From Acephala macrosclerotiorum (Eukaryota > Ascomycota > Leotiomycetes > Helotiales > Mollisiaceae), in NCBI GenBank assembly GCA_014904845.1, contig MU119228.1, positions 310,001-374,000 of the forward strand: a stretch of 64,000 bases of DNA, in the 5' to 3' direction. Made by a program: the position numbers and the translations under genes. Under the pieces are notes generated by a model that saw only the letters and a list, made by a program, of their open reading frames with translations, was not told the DNA's origin and made no database searches. This document shows positions 56,062 through 64,000 of the stretch, piece after piece. The first letter of the stretch is position 1, and every line of letters begins with the position of its first letter.

Positions 56062-57008
56062 TCATACCATACAAATACCCCCCAGCCCAACCCACATCCC
56101 CTTTAATTCGATGACACTGCCTTGCAATCCTTGATTTTCCTCCGTCAGAACTGTTTTCTCCCTCTCCAACTCCTCAATATGCTTCCTAGCAAGCACCAGC
56201 ACCTCTGCCTTACTGACTCCCTTGTCTGCGAAGGACAACCCCTCTTCTCCCGGTAACGACTGTAGCAATGACTTAAACTGGCCGTTCAGTCTATCCCGAT
56301 ACTGTTTCTCCACTTGATTTAGTTTCTTTGTCGCTGATTTTTCTGCGCTTGTGGTTTTTAGTTGTGCCGGTTGAGTTCCGTCGAGGTCCCCTCGATATAC
56401 CCCAAGCTGGTTGCCGGGATTGCATAACGAGGGTTGGGGTGGCAAGGGAGTGGGAAGAGGAGCTGCAGACACCTGGCCGAGGAGTTTCGTCGCTGTCTCC
56501 ATCAATGTCGTCGAATTGGGTAGATTCGCTGATAGCCGATAGAGTTAGGAATGAAGTGTTGGCTTCTTGAAGACTACTGTTGATGTAGGTAGATTGGGAG
56601 TCACTTGGTAGGCATCCTAGGAATGAATTCTCAGGCGCAAAGGTCTTATCAATTGAATTCTGGATAGAAGCAAACGATTGATCAAATGAGTTCCAGGATG
56701 CATCTTGGTAGACTCCTGCACTAGCTGAGCTTGAAAGCGGCGATTCGGTGTGCAGACTTTCAGGCCATGCGAACATTGAAAAAGACCAGTCAGACGGGTC
56801 TTCAGCCACCGAGTTATTGACAGACGAAAGTAGACAGCCTTCTTTGGCGTTAGGGAAATTCTATAGAAATTATTAGGAAGGTCTGTGGAGAGATAGAACA
56901 ACTAGAAGAGTTGGACGGAATAGAAAAGTTAGGCCTTTCCTGGCCCTAGTCTATGGTTCTATCCACGAAAGAATTCTCACTAGACCCAATATTGTTGTCG
57001 AAGGTCAT
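56062..57008 (-). CDS. bHLH transcription factor 1
   Basis: Three exons (56981-57008, 56605-56841 and 56062-56528) give 243 residues starting MTFDNNIGSKGC. The bHLH lies at about 156-210: KKLNQVEKQYRDRLNGQFKS, then a loop and KAEVLVLARKHIEELERE, followed by a short leucine-zipper-like helix. E162 and R166 occupy the base-contacting E and R positions of E-box binders. The N-terminal 150 residues are Ser/Thr/Gln-rich and acidic, like an activation region. The second intron was inferred because it has GTGACT, a CTAAC branch and CTATCAG, and puts the N-terminal part in frame with the bHLH. It is divergent from a second bHLH gene. Confidence 0.7.
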
Positions 57009-57474
57009 AGTGAATTAGGTTGAAGAAAGAGGGAACTCGGCACTTGTTATTCGTTTTTAATAAAAATATTCGGAATTAGTTAGAGGCATGTGGCGGATGC
57101 AGATCTAGATGTAGTTTTGATTTCTTTCTGTGGAGGATTTAAGATTAGGGAATGACTCTGCAACCACACTTACGTGAAAGGGTTAGCAAATCCGGTCATA
57201 AAGGGTTGATTGAAAATTCCTCAGTCCTTTGCATCTAGGGTTGCCGGAGTGACAAATAGAACCGATCTCCTACCCAAACCCCGATGCGCGGGAGATGATT
57301 TCCTCGCTTAAGCCACAATTGGGCGTGTGACCGAAAAGCCATCTTTCGTGCTTTCTAGGGAGGGATACGGGCCTATGGGGGATTATCGTTTAACGGAGGT
57401 ACCTCCGCAGACTGGCATCGCGGACCACGTCCGAGGAAACGACCAGAGTACCGAATTCACTCATCCATTTACCC
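57009..57474. promoter_or_regulatory. Divergent promoter between two bHLH genes
   Basis: 466 bp separate the two starts, allowing shared control of both factors. No perfect CACGTG was noticed, but CACGTC occurs near 57427. Confidence 0.55.
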
Positions 57475-58623
57475 ATGAATAACAGAATAAATTCCAATCC
57501 AGATTCTCTTCCTGCCGTAAGGCCTCAATATCCTCCTAGAACTGTGATGGAGGATTGGTACTTCACAACGGAGAATATACGCCAGGCTGATTACTCAGGC
57601 GGCAAGCGGAACACAACTCAAGCGACTCAAGCCACAAGCTCTGCCTCGGGATGGCAATTCTTAGTGGGTCCTATAACACCAACATGGCCGCGAAGATATG
57701 ATGAGACGCCTTTGCAGTCAGATTTCGCTGGCCAAACTCTCAACGCCTTCACGGGGAGTACTTGGGATCTCTTAGATGACGCTTTGTGGAACGCGACGGC
57801 ATGGGAACAGTGGGATAAGACTGGAGAGTCGGATAGCCCGGCGACTGAACCCAGCTTCGCTTCATCGAATTCTTCTAGGAGTAATACTTTCGCGAGAAAT
57901 TCCCAGTTATGGCCAGGCCTTGAACCAGAAACGGATTCTGTGGCTGGCTCTAACGGCCAACGGGTTCCCCTTGCGAATCACGACAACATTCCTTATACGA
58001 TATGCTTCGAGAGTATTCCGGACCCATCTAATAACACGATTGGGAAGAGAAACCACGCAACAGCATATCGGGCGAGTAGAACAGGTGGAGGTCGAAGGTC
58101 TCCTATACCATTGCGAAGAGCTGGCACAAATGCTTCAATTAGGAAGAGTTCCTTAGCTTTGATTTAAGAAACACAAGAAGGTGCCAGTCAATGGCGCTCA
58201 GACTTTACATCTTCAACAGCCTTGCATCGTACGATCTCTCCGAAACTTTCTGTCGACTGGAGCGCATCTGGCCTAACACTGTTGCCACCCTCAGCAGATC
58301 TAACCGAACCACCCCCTCGTCCCACCGATAAACGATACCACAAGGATACAGAGCGCCAATACAGATCAAGGCTGAACAACGCCTTCTCAGTGCTCCTCAA
58401 CGCGACCCCAGAAGGCCTCGTCGTGGCGGCGACTGGAGTCTCAGGAAATGGTCAGGAAGAGAAGGCCGCCACAAAGATGGAGATTTTGGATTTTGCCAAG
58501 ACACATATTACTTCCTTAGAGACGAGACGGTTAGAGCTCGAGGAGGAGAGTCTTCTGCTACGAGGACAGGTGGCCCTGTCCAAGAGCATTGTCCTCATGT
58601 TAGGAGGTCAGCTCATTCCTTGA
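57475..58623 (+). CDS. bHLH transcription factor 2
   Basis: Two exons (57475-58084 and 58169-58623) give 354 residues starting MNNRINSNPDSLPAVRP. The bHLH is at about 257-325: KRYHKDTERQYRSRLNNAFS, a loop of about 25 residues with GVSGNGQEEKAATKMEILDF, and helix 2 AKTHITSLETRRLELEEE running into a zipper. E265 and R269 keep the DNA-contact pattern. The N-terminal 200 residues are Trp/Ser/Thr/Asn-rich and low in basic residues. The intron donor GTGGAG is weak, so the exact junction is less certain than the domain. It is related to the neighbour at 56062-57008, probably an old tandem inverted duplicate. Confidence 0.7.
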
Positions 58624-59851
58624 AACCCAGGGGTGTTTGGGGCGTTTTCTGCAGTCAATTACTTTATAAAGCAGCTTTCCGGCAGTGTTCTGAATTCCTT
58701 TATCAACCATATGGAGACGTGACCGAAAGGATTTGGCAAGGACTCGGCATGAGTGGGGGAAAACACACCACGGTTATACGTGCATCTTTCCACCTTCGCG
58801 TGCCGGAGAACACCTCCGGCTGGAACTGACATCGAAATCGCCATCAATAATTACCGATGAATCACCTGCGACTCGTCGGACGGGATCACTTCCAGCGGCG
58901 ATGCACTTCCTCTCTGCATCATTTTGTACTATCCCCCACTCCCTTCCCCCAAACAAAGCGCGCAACGCGATTTATAATACCACGCCTGCACGGGCCCCAT
59001 CAAGGGTCCGTGGCCAATGGAGGCTGCCAGAAGCACCTGTTATTCCCTAATTCGGGGATATTGACGAGATCTGGTGTGGCGTTACCCAGGTCTCTACCGC
59101 GCTTTGTTTAGGGGGGACGGGGGGATAGTACAGCCTCTTACGAGATAAATCGAGTTTTTTAAGAGTATATTAACCCGGGTTTTTTTCTCAAGTTATTATT
59201 TATTTCGTAATAAAATAATTTTTTTTTAATATTTTTATAATAATATTAAAAAGTATTTATAAATTAATATATAATTTATTAAATAGATTTAAATTTAATT
59301 TAATTTTTTTTTAAAAAAATCGAGTTTTTTAAAATATAAACGTATATTTTATAATTATAATAATTCAATATTAAAAAAAAAAAAAAAAAATTTTTTTTTT
59401 TTAATTTTAAAATATTTAATCGATAATACGATTAATAAAATAATAAATAATCGTAAATTACATATTGTAAAAAGCTCGATTGATTTTATAAAAAGCTGTA
59501 GCATAGCTTATAAAGGTGCAGCCTCGGCGCAACCTGAGTATACCATAGCTAAAGAGAATATAAAGTGAGATTCTTTACTTACCCTGAAATCCCTGGGACT
59601 GCTGATATCGTATTGGCGATAGCCACGATCCTCATCCCTGCATCTCCCCGTCCTCCCTGCGCGGCTTCGGTCCACCAGCGTATTCTTGCACAAGCCCAAT
59701 TCTGGTCTCCATTACATTTACGCACCGAACACGACACGAATTAGGCAAAGCTATAGAACTCCAAAGCGTCTCTGTCCTTCTCCACAATTGCGCGGGGATC
59801 CTGGCACACTGGAATTCTGGTGAGGGCTCTTTAGGCTCGAGAGTCGTGTCT
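58624..59851. other. Intergenic with AT-only island
   Basis: From about 59155 to 59500 the sequence is almost only A and T with long homopolymers, as left by saturated RIP of an old repeat. The rest is empty. Confidence 0.65.
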
Positions 59852-60014
59852 ACTACCCACAGGGCGTTTTAAATGTTAATTCTGAGGTGATTGTGGTCGT
59901 GTCTCCAAGGGGTGGCGAGACCAATCATCTCTCCACGATTCACGGTATTTCGCTATATCTAGTTAAATAGTGGCCTATACTCATTGATATTTATTATGGC
60001 CTGTACGTAGTAGT
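59852..60014 (+). mobile_element. MITE-like repeat, family A, copy 2
   Basis: A 163-bp copy of the element at 7281-7423 in the same orientation. It begins ACTACCCACAGGGCGTTTTA and ends GGCCTGTACGTAGTAGT, with an insertion of about 20 bp near its right part. It ends 90 bp before the ATG of the HLH gene at 60105. Confidence 0.7.
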
Positions 60015-60104
60015 CTACCTTGGCCATCCGTCCATCGAAGAGCCCACACAGTAGCTATCTACCAAAAGCGAAAACGCCTCAATTGCATTCCCGAGATCGC
60101 CAAG

Positions 60105-60515
60105 ATGGCAAGAGATCCTAGCCGCAGGCCTTCAGGATCATCTTCAACCGAGGACGGCACGTCACCGAAGGCACGTCTCAGAGACGATGGCCTCGGCACC
60201 GGCGATGAGGCTCGGCTCCTGGACACGTCTTTGGATGCCGAGATTGCAGCTCTGAGGGATAGCCTTCCACAGTCCATGCCTGGAGCAAGCACTGTACAGG
60301 TTCCAGATACCAGAGAAGCTGATCCGATAAGGCCTCAGGACCCAACCTCTGCCCACTTGCACGACCAGGTGGTCATATTGTCGAACGCTCTCAGGTACAT
60401 ACGACACCTCGAAAGCCGCGTACAGCTCTTACGCCAGGAGAATACAGCTCTTGGTTTAGAGAAGATAATATCTACTTGGAGGATAATGACCCTTGTTGTG
60501 AGTGACTGCTTATAA
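60105..60515 (+). CDS. HLH protein with degenerate basic region
   Basis: A single exon of 136 residues starting MARDPSRRPSGSSSTEDG. Helix 1 is readable at about 35-57 (EARLLDTSLDAEIAALRDSL) and helix 2 plus zipper at 86-120 (HDQVVILSNALRYIRHLESR, then VQLLRQENTALGLEK), matching the SREBP-type bHLH pattern in which the start would be ERRYRTNLNDKIAALRDS. Here the R at the fifth position after E is Leu and the basic cluster is replaced by acidic and small residues (TGDEARLLD). The helices are intact, the DNA-contact residues are not, so the protein may dimerise without binding DNA. A decayed C-terminal part of a larger factor is the alternative. A MITE forms its promoter edge. Confidence 0.6.
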   Translation: MARDPSRRPSGSSSTEDGTSPKARLRDDGLGTGDEARLLDTSLDAEIAALRDSLPQSMPGASTVQVPDTREADPIRPQDPTSAHLHDQVVILSNALRYIRHLESRVQLLRQENTALGLEKIISTWRIMTLVVSDCL

Positions 60516-61386
60516 GCCTTGCGACGTATACTAAGCTATGGAGAATCAGAACAATGGAGAGCACATGTCGAGCTCAAGTCCAGTTGATTCCCAGAGAAAT
60601 AACCCCTCAGCACGGGGCGATTGAGTTTACCGATCCAAAAGCGCTTGCTCGAGCAGTCACGGTCTCGTTCATCATGTAGCCACGGTTAGCGGTTCTCGTC
60701 GTTACGCGTATAGTTTACGTCTATGCCAATATCCGTCCCTAGGAGTGCTTTTGCCTGTGTCTTTCTAATCTATGAGAGGCTGACTGGCAGACGCTGCTGG
60801 CGGGCCTGCTCGTGCTTTCGGCGCTGGATTTCAACACTCGGTCGTCTCATCGCCGCCATTGCAATTAATTAGTATTAACGATACCCCTTAATATGGGACG
60901 GCGCTTTTGGGGTCGGATTGGGTTCATGTTTTGATTGTGTAATTTCAAGAAATTGCTTTTGTTTAAAAAGAAAATTGTTTAATATAATTTTGAAAAATAT
61001 AAACGAAATTAATTTTTTTTTTAATTTATATAAAAATATTTTTATAAAAAAAACTTTGAATTAAAATGATTAAAATAGCGTAATATTATATATTATTATT
61101 TTATTTAAAATAAAATTATAAAATAATAATAAATTATAAATTTGTGTTTATTTTATAAATCTTTAATTAAATTAAAAACAATTAAAAACTCGTTTTATAC
61201 TTAATATTAAATAAAAAATTATAAAAATTCTATTTATAATTTAAAAAAAGAAAATTTTAATATTTCTCGTTTGTTTAGCTAGCGCTAGCTCGGTCTTAAG
61301 TAAAATCGATTCGGCCAATCCAAAAGCTAGTTTAAATTAAAATTTCTAAAGAGGCGCACTACCTTTGCGCAGTGCACTCTTCTAGG
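60516..61386. other. Intergenic with AT-only island
   Basis: The block from about 60945 to 61265 is nearly pure A/T. GCTAGCGCTAGC, a palindrome, stands just after it at about 61277. No gene was recognised. Confidence 0.6.
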
Positions 61387-61410
61387 AAAGGCAGTGCGCC
61401 CCTCAAGTGC

Positions 61411-62568
61411 TCACCACACGAAAAGGTTAACATTTCCAACCTGTCGCCAGTCAGGTCTCCATGAGAGAAGGTCCGAGTTTTCGTCAAAGCCAATTGCACA
61501 AGAAAGTATTCAAATTTGGCCGCTTTTCTTGATGTCCCACATCACAAATCACCTGAAGGTATCTTCTGGCGTTGTGCCCTGGCTATAATCTGGAGCCAAC
61601 CCGCCTTTATCTTACCAATATTTTGCCAGGCCCAAAACCGCGTAGATCTTATCCCTTGCATCGGTGCAGTCATTGGAACATGTGGCCAAGAAGATCTCGA
61701 AAAGTGAAAGAGAATAAGTTCCGTTTACACATCGTCGCGCAATTTCCATTGCCATAATGATTTTCAAGGCTGCCTGGGCTCGGTCGTCTTGCATGTGTCT
61801 AACCGTGAATGAGGGATGCCAGAGGAGTTTCGTGAGCACATCCGAAACTTCGTCCCAAGAAATCGAATCATGTCCCGAAAATAATACTGTCGACTGCGCG
61901 CTCGCGAGCTCTTGCACAACCCAAGTGCGGACAAACCAATCTCTGTACAACAAACCTGCTAGACGCTCGAAGCTATGAGCCTGCTCAAACTTCACTTGAG
62001 CCCACCCATGTCCGGACGTTGTACTGTCTAATTCTTCTCGAAGGTTGTTCTGCTGGTCGAAATAGAGGGATAGCCATTTCAGAAACTTAAACGCATGATT
62101 ATCCGAAGGTCTTTCCTCGCCGAGCCATATAATGACTTAGTGTGCATTTGCGTAGATATCTCTCATAAGAGGAATCTGACTCGCCTTTTCTCGAGTATCC
62201 TTCTGATTGATACAGAGGGCATCCGCCCAGAACACTCGACTTTCTCCAGGAAGGCGAAGCCTTCGCAGTGCTGATGCGAGGTTCGGTTGAATGGGCAAAT
62301 TGACTCCATTACAAATGATCAATTATTTTGAGGCAAAAGTGAGTTCGCCCCCCATATAAGACAAAGCTTCATATTCCTCCCCGTTAAATGATGAAACGTG
62401 CAACAGGGAACATTCAATTAGATCTTGAGGTCATCTTTTGTATGGATAAACAACGAGGACTCGAAAGGCTTCTTGGGGTCCCAGTGCTGTATGTGAATTT
62501 CTGAAGAATTCGTAGAGTGTCTCATCAAGCCTACTGACGTCAGTGGACGTAGCAATACATCTGCTCAT
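61411..62568 (-). pseudogene. HET-domain gene killed by nonsense mutations in one frame
   Basis: A single frame reads MSRCIATSTDVSRLDETLYE, EEYEALSYMGG, ICNGVNLPIQPNLASALRRL, VFWADALCINQKDTREKASQ, VIIWLGEERPSDNHAFKFLK, WFVRTWVVQELASAQSTVLF, TDARDKIYAVLGLAKYW, GLAPDYSQGTTPED and LLSWRPDWR, the complete order of a HET protein. It is interrupted by TGA (62431-62433), TAA (62333-62335), TAA (62137-62139), TAA (61612-61614), TGA (61549-61551), TGA (61510-61512) and TGA (61411-61413). No frameshift is needed anywhere. CAA/CAG to TAA/TAG, CGA to TGA or TGG to TGA would explain them. Confidence 0.85.
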
Positions 62569-63626
62569 TTAGATCACTGACTTTATGATATCCAATCTCG
62601 TTAGTCAATACAGCATTGTATTTCCAGGTCAGGCAACAAACTTTATGAGTGTCGGTATAAGCCCCGTGACCAAGGCAAATCACAAGAAAAATATTTCTTT
62701 TGTCTTTCTTTTAAAATCACTGTGCCAATTGAAAACGAAGTTCGATCGCCTCAGATCATAGTCGGGACCGAATCTAGGGCTTGGTGGAGCTCTAGTCGTG
62801 TATCGATGAACGTGTAAGTATCTGAAAGACCTTGGAGGTGTCGAGGGCAGCTAATATCGTAATAGAGATGCGGATCGTAGACGGCGGCTTCTTGACTTCA
62901 AACGGAACATCTTGAGCGCCGCGGGTCAGAATTGACTGGACGCCTCAAACACAAGCAGATCTATCCGGGAATGTTGAACGCTGCGAAAAACGAAGGATCC
63001 ACAGATGATTGGTTAACAAGTGCGGGGCAAATTGAGATCGCTCTTGAGAATGCTTTCGGGGAAGAGGAGAGGGATGGTGTAAAGAAACACTCGAAAAGTC
63101 CTCTGGTTTGCTGTACATTCTAGGAGGCAGAATTCCGGAGGCGATAAAACACAAAGGTAAATGTGCAAGGCTCCCGAAGCCCCTGCTCAGCCTCCACGTA
63201 CCCTGGCCTAAACATCCTCGCTTTCTCGCATAGTCGCATGACTCAAGCAGGCAAAAATTAAGCACAAGAAAATATGAAGATTAAAATTAGAGATTCAAGA
63301 GATCTCATGACGAGAAAAAAGCAATATTGCTACCATATCACAATTCGACCGACCCACTCTCTCCCCTTTAATTGGCGAGACGCTAAAAACAAGCTTAAAC
63401 CTCACAAAACAGCCATTCCGAGGACGCGATACCGTGGGGGTCCCTCAATCGCTTGCCAGTTATCTCCTACTGCTAGTTCTTTTCAACTGCTGGTATCTCC
63501 TCCAATAACACAGCCCAGGTCCTGCTGCGAGTTCTTGATCCATCCATCAATGCCAAGACAAGACAGTTTCTCACCTGCTCCCAAAGTCCTTCATCCATCT
63601 TCATGAAGATAAATGACTCACGTCCA
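62569..63626. other. Intergenic, no gene recognised
   Basis: About 1.06 kb. A protein-like patch at 62932-63123 on the plus strand (STDDWLTSAGQIEIALENAF) could not be tied to any family. Confidence 0.4.
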
Positions 63627-64000
63627 TCACCCCTTCTTAACCCTCTTTGAACGACGCCTTTGTGGCTCCCTACCCGCCTGCTCAAGTGTAGATGCCACTT
63701 GCATCACAGCAGCACTTTCTCCTGCAAAAGATGTGGAATTCGAGAAAGTGGGGTCAGGTTCTCCTTCTGTCGAGTCGTAGGGAAACATAACCCCAGTTGA
63801 ATTAGATGTGAAGCTCTGACCGATATCTTCAAGTTGTGCAGTATCTCCTTTGCGTCTCTTCTGGCTCTTCGCAGCACCCTCTGAACCTGTCATTGTGCGC
63901 TTTTCCCGATTACTGGTACGCCTCGGTGGCCGGGGTGAAGCTTGAGGAGAAGATAGATTCATGCCGCTTGGAACCGACGGCGAAGCCTCATATGTGCCAT
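63627..64000 (-). CDS. C-terminal part of an unknown, probably nuclear protein
   Basis: The frame is open from the window edge and ends at 63627, so at least 124 residues of the C-terminus are present and the start lies outside. The Met at 63962 is internal to an open frame (YEASPSVPSGMNLSSPQ). It is Ser/Thr/Arg-rich and disordered, with two basic clusters, KSQKRRKGD and RRRSKRVKKG at the very end, that could be nuclear localisation signals. The family is not recognised. Confidence 0.45.
   Translation of the reverse strand, partial: GTYEASPSVPSGMNLSSPQASPRPPRRTSNREKRTMTGSEGAAKSQKRRKGDTAQLEDIGQSFTSNSTGVMFPYDSTEGEPDPTFSNSTSFAGESAAVMQVASTLEQAGREPQRRRSKRVKKG

Overview
The window is nuclear DNA of a filamentous ascomycete (Pezizomycotina; a helotialean/leotiomycete source is possible but not shown). 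The evidence is short GT-AG introns of about 45-140 nt with CTAAC/CTGAC-type branch sites, HET-domain genes, a fungal-type rhodopsin-domain membrane protein, class II hydrophobin-like proteins, AT-only islands, and dead genes whose stop codons look like the C:G to T:A changes of repeat-induced point mutation (RIP). Exon coordinates come from manual splicing; for every multi-exon gene model the summed exon lengths are a multiple of three.

Housekeeping core (about 24-45 kb). Dense and intact: a large RhoGEF (DH-PH, GAP-like region, coiled coil), a short Dcc1 cohesion factor, a secreted amidohydrolase, a Lyc1-type acetyltransferase, a 1337-residue RBR ubiquitin ligase of RNF216 type, Rev7 (HORMA) and a Kap114/importin-9 karyopherin. 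RhoGEF/Dcc1 and Rev7/Kap114 share short divergent promoters.

Left accessory region (0-24 kb). A decayed drug-type MFS pump, an F-box protein, a five-exon sugar porter, a cytosolic amidohydrolase paralogous to the secreted one, three small secreted Cys-rich proteins (one with hydrophobin spacing, one broken relative), a seven-helix rhodopsin-domain protein, a truncated P450, an unknown protein with five phase-1 introns, and a P-loop kinase-like gene whose Walker A has been destroyed. Four short inverted-repeat elements lie here. One spans a 10-N assembly gap.

Right accessory region (45-64 kb). A cruciform-DNA-binding-type gene with a damaged splice acceptor, remnants of a TAP-type hydrolase, an SDR and a Dal5-type permease, one intact and one RIP-killed HET gene, a cluster of three HLH genes (two divergent bHLH factors and one HLH protein with a degenerate basic region), a mariner-like MITE, AT-rich islands, and the end of a gene running off the right edge.

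The most interesting items are the HLH trio (possible DNA-binding factors plus an Id-like partner) next to a MITE that has a second copy 52 kb away, the PIF/Harbinger-like and Tc1/mariner-like MITE families with readable target-site duplications, the RIP-type decay of single-frame pseudogenes, and the hydrophobin-like pair. No rRNA, tRNA or CRISPR was recognised.
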